This document shows positions 27,496 through 36,661 of a DNA stretch of 64,000 nucleotides, piece after piece (position 1 is the stretch's first letter; each line of letters opens with the position of its first letter). The position numbers and the translations under genes were made by a program. The notes below the pieces were generated by a model that had not been told where the DNA came from, did not search any database, and worked only from the letters and a program-made list of their open reading frames with translations. The stretch comes from Leucobacter sp. CX169 (GTDB lineage: Bacteria > Actinomycetota > Actinomycetes > Actinomycetales > Microbacteriaceae), in contig NZ_CP071051.1 in assembly GCF_017161405.1 (NCBI RefSeq), positions 2,418,001 through 2,482,000 on the forward strand, written 5' to 3'.

Positions 27496-28377
27496 TTAGG
27501 CGGAGGCGCGCTCCGCCATCTCGACCACGTTCTGCAGCAGCAGCGCGCGCGTCATCGGACCGACTCCGCCGGGGTTCGGCGAGATCCACGACGCGACCTC
27601 GGCCACCCCAGGATCGACGTCCCCGACGACACGGCTCTTGCCGGTCTCCGGGTCAGTCTTGCGCGAAACACCCACGTCAAGCACGATCGCTCCCGGCTTG
27701 ACGTTCTCAGCGGTGACGATGCCTTCGACTCCCGCGGCAGCCACGATCACGTCGGCACGGCGCAGCTCGGCGCCGAGATCCTGCGTGCCCGTGTGCGTCA
27801 GCGTGACGGTCGCGTTGAACTCGCGCCGGGTCAGCAACGGGCCGATCGGGCGGCCGACGGTCACCCCGCGACCCACCACGACGACATGCTTGCCCGCCCA
27901 CGACAGGCCGTTGCGCTCGACCAGTTCGATCACGCCGCGCGGCGTGCACGGCAGCGGCGTCGTGATCTCGGTGTTCGCGTTGAGCACGAGCCAGCCGAGG
28001 TTCGTCGGGTGCAGCCCGTCCGCGTCCTTGTTCGGGTCGATCTTCCCGAGGATCCGGTCGGTATCGATGTGCTTCGGCAGCGGCAGCTGCACGATGTAGC
28101 CGGTGCAGGCCGGGTCGGCGTTGAGGTCGTCGAGGACGGCCTCGAGCTCCTCCTGCGTCACCGTCTCGGGCAGCTCGCGCTTGATCGACGAGATGCCGAC
28201 CTCGGCGCAGTCGCGGTGCTTGCCCGCGACGTACCACTGCGAGCCCGGGTCGGCGCCAACGAGCACGGTCGCGAGCCCGGGAACGATCCCGCGCTCGGCG
28301 AGAGCCGAAACCCGCACCCGCAGCTCGTCCTTGATCGAAGCAGCGGCTGCCGTCCCGTCGAGTTTCTGAGCGGTCAA
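27496..28377 (-). CDS. folD: bifunctional methylenetetrahydrofolate dehydrogenase/cyclohydrolase
   Basis: A 293-residue enzyme interconverting methylene-, methenyl- and formyl-THF. Motifs include [31 protein letters not shown], the catalytic-loop region [39 protein letters not shown] and [16 protein letters not shown] 28377, 4 bases after the glyA stop, is the family start; the longer frame is glyA shadow. It lies with glyA behind the ZTP riboswitch. Confidence 0.95.
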   Translation of the reverse strand: MTAQKLDGTAAAASIKDELRVRVSALAERGIVPGLATVLVGADPGSQWYVAGKHRDCAEVGISSIKRELPETVTQEELEAVLDDLNADPACTGYIVQLPLPKHIDTDRILGKIDPNKDADGLHPTNLGWLVLNANTEITTPLPCTPRGVIELVERNGLSWAGKHVVVVGRGVTVGRPIGPLLTRREFNATVTLTHTGTQDLGAELRRADVIVAAAGVEGIVTAENVKPGAIVLDVGVSRKTDPETGKSRVVGDVDPGVAEVASWISPNPGGVGPMTRALLLQNVVEMAERASA

Positions 28378-28381
28378 CGGC

Positions 28382-29665
28382 CTACCACTCTTCGAGGCCG
28401 GGGTACAGCGGGAACGCGTCGGCGAGCTTCGTGACGCGTGCCGCGAGCGCCTCGACGTCGGCACCAGGCTGCAGAGTACGCGCAATGATGTCCGACACCT
28501 CGGCGAACTCGACATCGCCGAAGCCGCGGGTCGCGAGCGCGGGGGTGCCGATGCGGAGGCCGCTCGTCACCATCGGCGGGCGCGGGTCGAAGGGCACCGA
28601 GTTGCGGTTGACCGTGATGCCGACCGCGTGCAGCGCGTCCTCGGCCTGCTGGCCGTCGAGCTCGGAGTGGCGGAGGTCAGCGAGCACGAGGTGCACGTCG
28701 GTGCCGCCCGTGAGCACGTCGATGCCAGCAGCCTTCGACGCGTCAGAGGTGAGGGCCGACGCGAGCAGCTTCGCGCCCGAGAGGGTGCGCACCTGGCGGT
28801 CCTTGAACTCGTCGCTCGCGGCGAGCAGGAACGCGGTCGCCTTCGCGGCGATCACGTGCATGAGCGGGCCGCCCTGGTGGCCGGGGAAGACGTTCGAGTT
28901 GATCTTCTTGTGGATCTCGAGGTCGTTCGTGAGGATGAAGCCCGAGCGGGGGCCGCCGATGGTCTTGTGCACGGTCGACGAGACGACGTGCGCGTGGGGC
29001 ACCGGGTTCGGGTGCAGGCCCGCGGCGACGAGGCCAGCGAAGTGCGCCATGTCGACCCACAGGGTCGCGCCCACCTCATCGGCGATCGCGCGGAACGCGG
29101 CGAAATCGATCTGACGGGGGTACGCAGACCAGCCGGCAATGATGACCTTGGGCTTCGCCTCGAGCGCCTTCTGGCGAACGACGTCCATGTCGATGAGGAA
29201 CGTCTCGGGGTCGACGCCGTAGGAGGCGACCTTGTAGAGCTTGCCCGAGAAGTTGAGCTTCATGCCGTGGGTGAGGTGGCCACCGTGCGACAGCTCGAGG
29301 CCCAGGATCGTGTCGCCCGGCTCGGCGATTGCCGAGAGCACCGCGGCGTTCGCCGACGCACCCGAGTGGGGCTGCACGTTGGCGTACTTGGCGCCGAACA
29401 GGCTCTTGGCACGGTCGCGGGCCAGGTCCTCGGCGATGTCGACGAACTCGCAGCCGCCGTAGTAGCGACGTCCGGGGTAGCCCTCGGCGTACTTGTTCGT
29501 GAGCACGGAGCCCTGGGCCTCGAGCACGGCGCGCGGAACGAAGTTCTCGCTCGCGATCATCTCGAGGGTGCCGCGCTGGCGGCCGAGCTCCTGGGTGAGC
29601 ACTGCGGCGATCTCAGGATCGACGACCGCAAGGGGCTCGTTGAAGAAAGCGGACTGGTTCGTCAA
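28382..29665 (-). CDS. glyA: serine hydroxymethyltransferase
   Basis: A 427-residue PLP enzyme that converts serine and THF to glycine and methylene-THF. Visible are [37 protein letters not shown], the PLP-Asp region [14 protein letters not shown], and the Schiff-base Lys in [16 protein letters not shown] 29665 with AAAGAGG upstream is chosen. The transcript carries a ZTP riboswitch in its leader. Confidence 0.96.
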   Translation of the reverse strand: MTNQSAFFNEPLAVVDPEIAAVLTQELGRQRGTLEMIASENFVPRAVLEAQGSVLTNKYAEGYPGRRYYGGCEFVDIAEDLARDRAKSLFGAKYANVQPHSGASANAAVLSAIAEPGDTILGLELSHGGHLTHGMKLNFSGKLYKVASYGVDPETFLIDMDVVRQKALEAKPKVIIAGWSAYPRQIDFAAFRAIADEVGATLWVDMAHFAGLVAAGLHPNPVPHAHVVSSTVHKTIGGPRSGFILTNDLEIHKKINSNVFPGHQGGPLMHVIAAKATAFLLAASDEFKDRQVRTLSGAKLLASALTSDASKAAGIDVLTGGTDVHLVLADLRHSELDGQQAEDALHAVGITVNRNSVPFDPRPPMVTSGLRIGTPALATRGFGDVEFAEVSDIIARTLQPGADVEALAARVTKLADAFPLYPGLEEW

Positions 29666-29713
29666 GGAATTACCTCTTTCACTCCCACCCGGCACGCGGG
29701 TGACATCAGTTCA

Positions 29714-29790
29714 ACGGCCCAGGCGAGCGGCCAGACTCTCGGTTCGTCGCTCCCCGATGGTGTCCATCTGTACGCCAGTCACGACTGTTC
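29714..29790 (-). promoter_or_regulatory. ZTP (pfl) riboswitch controlling glyA-folD
   Basis: On the minus strand the leader has GTCGTGACTGGCG, then ATGGACACCAT as a small hairpin, then CGGGGAGCGAC, and after a linker GCCGCTCGCCTGGGC. These are the two conserved halves of the pfl/ZTP riboswitch. ZTP accumulates when 10-formyl-THF is short, and binding normally turns on one-carbon genes. A small hairpin (CACCCG-CGTGC-CGGGTG) lies between it and the glyA Shine-Dalgarno. With no T-tract, control may be at translation. Confidence 0.93.
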
Positions 29791-29832
29791 GAAAGCATAT
29801 CAGCGCAGCGAGATCTACTACCCTGGGGAGCG

Positions 29833-30738
29833 ATGAGTACCACCGCCGCGCAGTCCGCGCTTTCCCCAGCCCCCGTTTCCGCTCCCCAGTGGGTCCTCAC
29901 CCTGTCGTGCGTCGACGGTCCGGGAATCGTGCACGCGGTGAGCGGCGCGATCGTGGCCTCCGGCGGAAACATTGAGGAGAGCCAGCAGTTCGCGAGCCAC
30001 GACACCGGACGCTTCTTCATGCGCATCCAGGTCGCGGCGGTCGCCCAGCCCGAGACGTTTGAGGCGCGCTTCAACGACGCGCTGTCGTCCGTCACGCACC
30101 GCTACAACATGTCCTGGCGTCTCGACGTCGTGGGCCGCCCGGTGCGCACCCTCATCCTGGCCTCCACCGCGACGCACTGTGTCAACGACTTGCTGTACCG
30201 TCGCCGGGGCGGCCAGCTGCCCATCGAGGTCCCGCTGATCCTGTCGAACCACGAGACCGTGCGCGACATCGCCGAGTTCTATGGCGCGCCGTTTGAGCAC
30301 CGCGCCATCGCGGGCGCCGAGGACAAGGCCGCGTTCGAGGCTCGCGTGCTCGAGGCGGTCGAGGAGCACGACATCGAGCTCGTGGTGCTGGCCCGCTACA
30401 TGCAGATCCTGTCTCCCGAACTCTGCGAGGCGCTCGCGGGACGCGCGATCAACATCCACCACTCGTTCCTCCCGGGATTCAAGGGTGCGAACCCGTATAA
30501 GCAGGCGCACCGCCGCGGCGTAAAGCTGATCGGCGCGACGGCGCACTTCGTGACGACCGACCTCGACGAGGGCCCGATCATCGAGCAGGCCGTCACCCGC
30601 GTCGACCACTCCTACTCGCCCACCGAGCTCATGCAGCTCGGTCAGGATGAAGAGGCGCGCACCCTGCGCCGCGCGGTGACCTGGTTCGCCGAGAACCGGA
30701 TCCTGTCCGACGGCGACCGCACGATCATCTTCCACTAG
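29833..30738 (+). CDS. purU: formyltetrahydrofolate deformylase
   Basis: A 301-residue enzyme hydrolysing 10-formyl-THF to formate and THF. An N-terminal ACT domain (TLSCVDGPGIVHAVSGAI) senses the folate/Met/Gly balance in known homologues. The formyltransferase domain has VVLARYMQILSPEL, the catalytic INIHHSFLPGFKGANPY and IGATAHFVTTDLDEGPII. ATG 29833 has TGGGGAGCG upstream. It is divergent from glyA, so formyl-THF supply and drain sit on the two sides of one intergenic region. Confidence 0.95.
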   Translation: MSTTAAQSALSPAPVSAPQWVLTLSCVDGPGIVHAVSGAIVASGGNIEESQQFASHDTGRFFMRIQVAAVAQPETFEARFNDALSSVTHRYNMSWRLDVVGRPVRTLILASTATHCVNDLLYRRRGGQLPIEVPLILSNHETVRDIAEFYGAPFEHRAIAGAEDKAAFEARVLEAVEEHDIELVVLARYMQILSPELCEALAGRAINIHHSFLPGFKGANPYKQAHRRGVKLIGATAHFVTTDLDEGPIIEQAVTRVDHSYSPTELMQLGQDEEARTLRRAVTWFAENRILSDGDRTIIFH

Positions 30739-30746
30739 GCGAACCG

Positions 30747-30758
30747 GCAGGATCCTGC
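30747..30758. repeat. fully palindromic copy of the recurrent word GCAGGATCC
   Basis: GCAGGATCCTGC. The 9-base word GCAGGATCC, on either strand, begins at 7018, 13131, 20188, 21539, 23723, 25290, 30747, 30899, 31980, 35471, 37916, 39218, 43675, 48009, 49074, 52054, 56642, 58572 and 63461. Copies at 13131, 21539 and 30747 are complete 12-base palindromes. They occur inside genes and between them. Function unknown. Confidence 0.8.
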
Positions 30759-30802
30759 CCCTGCGCCACCCCGCCCCGCGCGCCGCGCCGCGTGCGCCAC
30801 TT

Positions 30803-30859
30803 CGAGACGTCTCAATCTGCGGCATGACCTCGGGGGAAGCCGCAGATTGAGACGTCTCG
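30803..30859. repeat. perfect inverted repeat with 21-bp arms
   Basis: Arm 30803-30823 begins CGAGACGTCTCAATCTG; its exact reverse complement is 30839-30859, with a 15-base spacer. Each arm itself contains the palindrome GAGACGTCTC. It lies between the convergent purU and TetR genes. There is no T-tract, so it is not a textbook intrinsic terminator; a REP/BIME-like element or a bidirectional stop signal are both possible. Confidence 0.9.
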
Positions 30860-30913
30860 GCGAGGGTGGCAGGGAGAGCGTGGGTGGCCGGGAGGGCGGG
30901 ATCCTGCCCCGGC

Positions 30914-31570
30914 CTACCCCACCGCGAGTCGCGCGCGCAGCCCGCTGATCATCACGTCGAGCCCGAGCTCGAATGCGACGTCGGCGGGTCGACGCCCGGC
31001 GATCGCGGTTCGCCGCGCCGCGTGGGCGGCCGTGTAGAGCGGCACGTCCACGCGATCCCCGGGGTTGAGGATTTCGTCGTCGGCGACCGCGTCGAGCGCG
31101 GAGCCGAGGATGAACGACTCGAGCGCGACCATGACCGACAGCAGCTGGTCCACGGGCCAGCCACCCTGCTCGAGCGCGGTCAGCACCTTTTCGTACATCA
31201 AACTGATGCGCGAGTCGGGCAGCACCGGGGTGACCGCGAGCAACGCAATCGTAGGCGGGTGCGCGGCGAAGGCGTCCCGATAAGAGTGCGCCCAGACCAC
31301 CAACGCCTCGTCCCAGGGCAGCTCGTCAAACATTGCACCGTCGATGCGATCGCCGATGAGCTCGCGCACCCCGGCGATCACGTCGTCCTGCCCCGCAACG
31401 TGGTTGTACAGCGCGGAGGGCTGCACGCCGAGCTCACGCGCGATATCGCGCATGCCCGAGCCGTGCGCCCCGCGCTCGTCGAGGAGCTTCAGTCCGGCCT
31501 CGAAGATGATGTCGCGGCTGAGCACGCGTTTGGGGGGCCGCCCAACACGGCGCTTGGGTACAACAGTCAT
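30914..31570 (-). CDS. TetR-family transcriptional regulator
   Basis: A 218-residue regulator. After a basic AT-hook-like KRRVGRPPKR, the TetR N-domain has IIFEAGLKLLDERGAHGSGM and recognition helix ARELGVQPSALYNHVAGQDD. The C-domain resembles the TetR_C type found in TetR-class regulators. It is divergent from the permease gene at 31761 and probably controls it through the palindrome at 31678-31694. Confidence 0.9.
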   Translation of the reverse strand: MTVVPKRRVGRPPKRVLSRDIIFEAGLKLLDERGAHGSGMRDIARELGVQPSALYNHVAGQDDVIAGVRELIGDRIDGAMFDELPWDEALVVWAHSYRDAFAAHPPTIALLAVTPVLPDSRISLMYEKVLTALEQGGWPVDQLLSVMVALESFILGSALDAVADDEILNPGDRVDVPLYTAAHAARRTAIAGRRPADVAFELGLDVMISGLRARLAVG

Positions 31571-31677
31571 GCGTGAATCTCCCTTGGTTCACTGGGGATC
31601 TCGCTTCCCCGAGCCGCACGCCCCCAGTGTTGAGTTCGCGCGGCGCCCTACTTCGTACTAATGTCTATCAGCAGTGT

Positions 31678-31694
31678 AAAGAACACCGTTCATT
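31678..31694. promoter_or_regulatory. candidate TetR operator
   Basis: AAAGAAC-ACC-GTTCATT: 7-base arms with one mismatch around a 3-base centre, in the 190-base divergent region between the TetR gene and the permease gene. Assigned by symmetry and position only. Confidence 0.4.
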
Positions 31695-31760
31695 AAAAGC
31701 GAACCGGGGCTTTCGCGCTCGCACGCTGAGCGCCCACACCGGGTATCAAGGGAGATAACA

Positions 31761-33167
31761 GTGAGTCAGACGCAAACCGTTCACCTGAAGCGGGAGCTGG
31801 GCCTCGGCGGCCTTGTCCTCTTCGGCCTCGCCTACATGGCGATCGCCACGGTATTCACCACTTACGGCATCGTCAATCAGGTGACCGAGGGTCGCCTGCC
31901 GCTCGCCTACACGGTCGCGCTGCTCACGATGCTCTTCACGGCCTACAGCTACGCCTCGATGGTGCGCCGCTATCCGGTCGCAGGATCCGCGTACACCTAC
32001 GCGCAGCAGGCATTTGGCGGCGGCGTCGGCTTCATGACCGGCTGGGTGCTGCTGCTCGACTACCTCTTCATCCCGATGATCAACTTCATGATCCTCGGCC
32101 TGTACGTGAGCACGCAATTCCCAAGCATCCCCGCCTGGATCCCCTCGCTGCTCACCCTGCTCGCCGTCTTCGTGTTCAACGTGCTCGGCATCAAGCTGGT
32201 CAGCAAGCTGAACATCTTCGTCATCGCGCTGTCCGTGGCCTCGATGGCGATCTTCGCCATCTTCGCCATCAAGATGACGATCAACGACCCGAATGCCCCC
32301 GGCATCCTCGAGCCCTTCATCCCCGGTTCCGAGGGCTTCAGCCCGATCTTCGCTGGCGCAGGCATCCTCGCCCTCTCCTTCCTCGGCTTCGACGCGGTTT
32401 CGACCCTGTCGGAAGAAGCCAAGCACCCGCGGCGCGACATCCCGCGCGCCATCATGCTCACGACCCTCATCGGCGGCGTGCTCTTCATCGTGGTCTCGTG
32501 GATCGGCGCGCGCGCCTACACGCTCCCCGACTGGGCTGAGGCTCCCCGCGAGCTGATCGACGCGGCCGGCATCGTGCTCGCTCATCACGTCGCAGGCGAT
32601 TGGCTCGGCGTCATCTTCGTCGTCTTCTCGGTGGCCGGCTGCTTCGGCTCCGGCCTCGCCGGCCAGGTCTCGGTCGCCCGCATCCTCTACTCGATGGGCC
32701 GTGACGGCACGCTTCCCAAGCCGCTCGGGATCCTGTCGAAGCGATTCGGCACCCCGATTATCGCCGCGACGGCCGTCTCGATCTTCGCGCTGCTCAGCCT
32801 CGTGCTGACGCTCGAGCAGGCGGCGTTCATGATCAGCTTCGGCGCGCTCGCCGCGTTCGCGATGGTGAACCTCTCGGTGATCCGCGTCTACCTGTTCCCG
32901 AAGCAAGGCGAGGTCGCCGAGCGCACCCCCCTCGGTTGGATCAAGTACGGCATCGCCCCGATCATCGGCTTCGCCCTGACGATCTGGCTGTGGACCTCAC
33001 TCGATCCCGGCACCTGGGTGGTCGGCGGCATCTGGTTCGCCGTCGGCCTCGCGATCCTGCTCGCGAAGACCCGTTTCTTCACGAAGCCGGTGCCGAAGAT
33101 GGACCTCTCGGAGGGCCCCGAGACGCGCGTCATCGACGCGATCGCCAAGGAAGCCCCCTTCAAGTAG
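31761..33167 (+). CDS. APC-family amino acid/polyamine permease
   Basis: A 468-residue protein with 12 hydrophobic helices. Helix 1 motif GLGGLVLFGLAYMAIATVF, the helix 6 region AGAGILALSFLGFDAVSTLS, EEAKHPRRDIPRAIMLTT and the late helix pattern resemble the PuuP-like subgroup of the APC superfamily. The substrate is not visible. GTG 31761 follows GGGAGATAACA. The next gene is an amidohydrolase, suggesting uptake then hydrolysis of an amino or amide compound. Confidence 0.9.
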   Translation: MSQTQTVHLKRELGLGGLVLFGLAYMAIATVFTTYGIVNQVTEGRLPLAYTVALLTMLFTAYSYASMVRRYPVAGSAYTYAQQAFGGGVGFMTGWVLLLDYLFIPMINFMILGLYVSTQFPSIPAWIPSLLTLLAVFVFNVLGIKLVSKLNIFVIALSVASMAIFAIFAIKMTINDPNAPGILEPFIPGSEGFSPIFAGAGILALSFLGFDAVSTLSEEAKHPRRDIPRAIMLTTLIGGVLFIVVSWIGARAYTLPDWAEAPRELIDAAGIVLAHHVAGDWLGVIFVVFSVAGCFGSGLAGQVSVARILYSMGRDGTLPKPLGILSKRFGTPIIAATAVSIFALLSLVLTLEQAAFMISFGALAAFAMVNLSVIRVYLFPKQGEVAERTPLGWIKYGIAPIIGFALTIWLWTSLDPGTWVVGGIWFAVGLAILLAKTRFFTKPVPKMDLSEGPETRVIDAIAKEAPFK

Positions 33168-33173
33168 GCTGCG

Positions 33174-33205
33174 ACGGGGCGGCGCGCATGGCGTCGCCCC
33201 GTTTC
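33174..33205 (+). terminator. weak hairpin after the permease gene
   Basis: ACGGGGCG (33174-33181) and CGCCCCGT (33195-33202) pair around a 13-base loop and are followed by TTTCC. The short T run makes it a partial terminator or attenuator between permease and amidohydrolase. Confidence 0.45.
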
Positions 33206-33288
33206 CCTGCCCAGCGGTTCACATCCCACAGGATCGCCGCGGCCGCAGCATCCTCAATCACACAGCTCGAGCAACTCGGAGGTCACCG

Positions 33289-34914
33289 ATGACCACGGTC
33301 ATTACCGGCGGAACCATTCTCATTGACGCGGATCTGGACGGGTCCCCCGTCAGCACTCACGCGATCGCCTTCCGGGATGGCCGAGTTGCCGCCCACGGCG
33401 CCGAGGCCGAGGCGCTCGCGAGCGCCGCGGGCGCCCGTACGCTCGACCTCGCGGGGGGTGTGCTCGCCCCCGGACTCGGCGACGGCCACTGCCACCCGAT
33501 TCTCGGCGCGCTCGAGGCGAACGGCCCGGCGGTGCGCGCCGCGGCAACCGTCGAAGAGATCGTGGAGGCCGTCCGCGTCTGGAAGGAAGCCCACCCCGAC
33601 GACGAGTGGATCATCGGCGGCAGCTACGACGCGACCTTCACCCCCGGCGGCATCTTTGACGCCCACTGGCTCGACGAGGTAACGGGCGATACCCCCACGA
33701 TTCTGCGCGCCTGGGATTACCACACCGCCTGGGTGAACTCAGCTGCGCTCGCGGCCGGCGGCATCACCGCCGAGACCCCCGACCCCGAGCTCGGGCGCAT
33801 CGTGCGCCGCGAGGACGGCTCGCCGATCGGCACGCTGCAGGAGGCCGCGGCAAACGACTTCCTCGCGAACATCGTTCCCGTGCGCGGCCTCGCCGTCCGC
33901 GTCGACGCGATCGAGCGGGCCACCCGCGAGTTCGCCGAGATCGGCATCACCTGGATCCAGGACGCCTGGGTCGAGGGCAGCGACGTCGCCGTCTACCTCG
34001 ATGCCGCCGCGCAGAACCGCCTCCACACGCGCGTGAACCTCGCGTTCCGCGCCGACCCCCTCACCTGGCGTGAGCAGGTCGCCCAGTTCCTCGCCGACCG
34101 CGAGCGCGTGATCGCTCTCGGGCACGAGCGCCTCACCGCACAGACCGTCAAGTTCTTCCTCGACGGCGTGATCGAGGGGCACACCGCGGCCCTGCTCGAG
34201 CCCTACGCCGACCGTCCCGACGACTCGGGCCTGCCGAACTGGACCGACGCCGAACTGCAGGCGGCGACCGCCGCGTTCGATGCCGCCGGCTTCCAGCTGC
34301 ACCTGCACGCCATCGGCGACGCCGCGAACCGCAGCGCCCTCGATGCGTTCGAGGCGATCCGCGACAGCGGCGTCGACCCCGAGCGTGCGCGCCACCACGT
34401 CGTCGCGCACGTCGCGATGCTCGCGCCCGAGGACGTCGCCCGCTTCGCCGAGCTCGACGTCATCGCGAACTTCGAGCCCTACTGGGCCAAGTGCGATTCG
34501 GTCATGGAGAACCTCACGATCCCGCACATCGGGCAGGATCGCGACGACCGGCAGTACCTCATCGGCTCGCTCGTGCGCTCGGGAGCCACGATCTCGTTCG
34601 GCAGCGACTGGCCCGTGACCACCCTTGATTGGCGCGAGGCGTTCTCGACCGCGATCCTGCGAAACAGCCACCTCACCCCTGACGAGCCGGCCTGGCTGCC
34701 GAACGAGGTCGTGAACGCGGGCACCGCCCTCGCGGCGTACACGAAGGGCATTGCGCGCCAGGCTCTCGCGCCCGAACGCGGCACTCTGGCAGTCGGTTCG
34801 CCCGCCGACGCCGTCTGGCTCTCGGGAAACCCGCTCGAGGTCGCCGCGCACGAGGTCCCCGACCTCGCGGTGCGCGTCACCTGGATCGCCGGGGAGCCGA
34901 CCTACACCGCGTAG
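33289..34914 (+). CDS. YtcJ-like metal-dependent amidohydrolase
   Basis: A 541-residue amidohydrolase. Metal ligands: GDGHCHP (HxH) after the N-terminal strand domain, the Lys in QTVKFFLDGVIEGHTA, the His in LHLHAIGDAANR, and the Asp in SFGSDWPVT. The last 60 residues return to the small beta domain (LAVGSPADAVWLSGNP). It belongs to the YtcJ-like group with imidazole- or amide-hydrolysing members. It lies 121 bases after the permease and probably works on the compound imported. Confidence 0.9.
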   Translation: MTTVITGGTILIDADLDGSPVSTHAIAFRDGRVAAHGAEAEALASAAGARTLDLAGGVLAPGLGDGHCHPILGALEANGPAVRAAATVEEIVEAVRVWKEAHPDDEWIIGGSYDATFTPGGIFDAHWLDEVTGDTPTILRAWDYHTAWVNSAALAAGGITAETPDPELGRIVRREDGSPIGTLQEAAANDFLANIVPVRGLAVRVDAIERATREFAEIGITWIQDAWVEGSDVAVYLDAAAQNRLHTRVNLAFRADPLTWREQVAQFLADRERVIALGHERLTAQTVKFFLDGVIEGHTAALLEPYADRPDDSGLPNWTDAELQAATAAFDAAGFQLHLHAIGDAANRSALDAFEAIRDSGVDPERARHHVVAHVAMLAPEDVARFAELDVIANFEPYWAKCDSVMENLTIPHIGQDRDDRQYLIGSLVRSGATISFGSDWPVTTLDWREAFSTAILRNSHLTPDEPAWLPNEVVNAGTALAAYTKGIARQALAPERGTLAVGSPADAVWLSGNPLEVAAHEVPDLAVRVTWIAGEPTYTA

Positions 34915-34919
34915 CTCGC

Positions 34920-34963
34920 TCCAGACCGGCGGCGCACTGCACGACGTGTGTCGCCGGTCTGGA
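34920..34963. repeat. inverted repeat after the amidohydrolase gene
   Basis: TCCAGACCGGCG (34920-34931) and CGCCGGTCTGGA (34952-34963) are perfect 12-base arms with a 20-base loop. No T-tract follows. A rho-assisted or bidirectional stop is plausible. The rest of 34915-35099 holds no recognisable gene. Confidence 0.7.
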
Positions 34964-35099
34964 CTCCCCTGGTCGCGCGGATCTCGCGATTTTCGTGCGA
35001 CGTCTGCGCGTCTCTTCGACCATAGGAGGCACGGGGCGAAGGCGGGGCTGGTCACCGGGCCCGGCAGTTTCACCGCCCGACCGCCGGTACACTGGAGGG

Positions 35100-35462
35100 G
35101 TGAGCAGCAATCCTGTCCCGGCCCCCGTCCAGTCCTCAATATTGCAGGCGGCGCGTGCCCTGTGGCACCTCCTCGCCGTCGTCGCAATCACCGTCTGGGG
35201 CTTCCTGGCGTGGCCGCTTCCGCTGCCCGGCATCTTTGTGGGCCTGGGCGCCCTCGTCTTCTCGGTACTGATCTGGGCGCTGTTCCTGTCGCCGCGCCCC
35301 GTGCTGCCGACCGACCGCTTCGGCCGCAGCCTCGTCGAGCTGGTCTTCCTCGGCTCAGCCGTCGCCGCGGCGCTCGCGATCGGTGTGCCGTGGGTCATCG
35401 CCGCCGTCTACGGCGTGGTCGGTGCCGTCTACGGCTACCTCGCGCTGCGTCCCAAGGCGTAA
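35100..35462 (+). CDS. YrdB-like DUF2568 membrane protein
   Basis: A 120-residue protein with four hydrophobic helices: AARALWHLLAVVAITVWGF, LPGIFVGLGALVFSVLIWAL, LVELVFLGSAVAAALAIG and VIAAVYGVVGAVYGYLAL. This is the DUF2568/YrdB pattern of unknown function. GTG 35100 is used although GGAGG lies too close to it for ideal spacing; a downstream start or leaderless translation is possible. Confidence 0.8.
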   Translation: MSSNPVPAPVQSSILQAARALWHLLAVVAITVWGFLAWPLPLPGIFVGLGALVFSVLIWALFLSPRPVLPTDRFGRSLVELVFLGSAVAAALAIGVPWVIAAVYGVVGAVYGYLALRPKA

Positions 35463-35518
35463 CCTCTTCTGCAGGATCCCGGCGGAATATCGCGGCCGCA
35501 TTTCTGGTTGCACCCGGC

Positions 35519-36583
35519 ATGGAACCTGACGCTGCTGCCCCATCCTCCCGCCTGATCCTTGGCCTTGACACATTCGGCGACGTCACTGAGCGCGCCGATG
35601 GGAGCACCGCTTCACACGCCGAGGTGATCCGCGACGTCATCGAGCAGGGCGTCGCCGCCGAGCGCGCCGGGGTCGACGCGTTCACCCTGGGCGAGCACCA
35701 CCGGGCTGACTTCGCAATCAGCTCGCCCGAGGTCATCCTGGCCGCGATCGCCGCGCGCACGGACCGGATCCTGCTGGGCACCGGCGTAAACGTGCTCTCG
35801 AGCGACGACCCGGTACGCGTCTACGAGCGCTTCGCGACGCTCGACGCGATCAGCAACGGACGCAGCGAGGTGGTGCTCGGACGCGGCTCATTCACCGAGT
35901 CGTTCCCGCTGTTCGGGTACAAGCTCTCCGACTACGACACCCTGTTCTCTGAGAAGCTCGAGTTGTTCTCACGGCTACGCGCCGAGGGCCCCGTGACCTG
36001 GTCGGGCCAGCACCGCAGCGCGCTCTCCGAGCAGGAGGTCTTCCCGAAGACCGAGCGCGAGGGCGGCGTAAGCGCGTGGATCGGCGTGGGCGGCAGCCCT
36101 GAGTCCGTGTTGCGCAGCGTCCGATCCGGGATCCCGATGATGCTCGCGATCATCGGCGGTGATCCCGCGCGCTTCCTGCCCTTCGTGCGCCTCTACCGGC
36201 AAACGCAGATCGACCTCGGCCGCGAGTCGATGCCGCTCGCCGTCCACTCCCCCGGGCACATCGCCGAGACCGACGCACTCGCGCGCGAGCAGCTCTGGCC
36301 CCACTTCCGGGACAACCGCAACCGCATCGGCGCCGAGCGGGGCTGGCCGGCGACCACACGTGAGGAGTTCGAGCACGAGGCCGACAACGGCTCGCTGTAT
36401 GTCGGCTCTCCCGAGACGGTCGCGCAGCGCATCGCTCAGACCGTGCGCACGCTCGGCCTCGACCGCTTCGACCTCAAGTACGCGAGCGGGCCAATGCCGC
36501 ACGCGGAGCTGATGCAGTCGATCAAGCTGTACGGCCACGTCGTCGCCCCGCGGGTGCGCGAGCTGCTTGCGGCGCAGGTCTAA
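35519..36583 (+). CDS. LLM-class flavin-dependent oxidoreductase
   Basis: A 354-residue luciferase-like monooxygenase fold. LILGLDTFGDV begins the barrel, then GVDAFTLGEHHRADFAISSP, RILLGTGVNVLSSDDPVRVYE, VVLGRGSFTESFPLFGY and late YVGSPETVAQRIA. The GEHHR motif is typical of the flavin-binding group. FMN/F420 preference and substrate are not visible. ATG 35519 is the first start fitting the family. Confidence 0.9.
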   Translation: MEPDAAAPSSRLILGLDTFGDVTERADGSTASHAEVIRDVIEQGVAAERAGVDAFTLGEHHRADFAISSPEVILAAIAARTDRILLGTGVNVLSSDDPVRVYERFATLDAISNGRSEVVLGRGSFTESFPLFGYKLSDYDTLFSEKLELFSRLRAEGPVTWSGQHRSALSEQEVFPKTEREGGVSAWIGVGGSPESVLRSVRSGIPMMLAIIGGDPARFLPFVRLYRQTQIDLGRESMPLAVHSPGHIAETDALAREQLWPHFRDNRNRIGAERGWPATTREEFEHEADNGSLYVGSPETVAQRIAQTVRTLGLDRFDLKYASGPMPHAELMQSIKLYGHVVAPRVRELLAAQV

Positions 36584-36603
36584 TCGACACCAGCAGCCGA
36601 AAA

Positions 36604-36646
36604 CGACAGTGGCGCGTGACCGGGAAGGTCACGCGCCACTGTCGTC
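36604..36646 (-). terminator. bidirectional terminator with 19-bp arms
   Basis: ACGACAGTGGCGCGTGACC (36604-36622) is followed by a 5-base loop and its exact reverse complement (36628-36646). On the minus strand TTTT follows, so it mainly serves the C45 gene; it also sits 20 bases after the LLM stop. Confidence 0.9.
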
Positions 36647-36661
36647 AGGAGACCTCGGAGA

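Noticed and set aside
25444-28434. 996-codon open frame on the plus strand
   Set aside because: It covers DedA, mgtE and folD in antisense and is rich in Arg/His/Asp, a typical mirror of GC3-biased genes.
34920-34963. inverted repeat as a riboswitch or RNA gene
   Set aside because: The arms form a simple hairpin directly after a stop codon; no conserved riboswitch motif is present.
33739-35187. 482-codon open frame on the minus strand
   Set aside because: Antisense shadow of the amidohydrolase gene.
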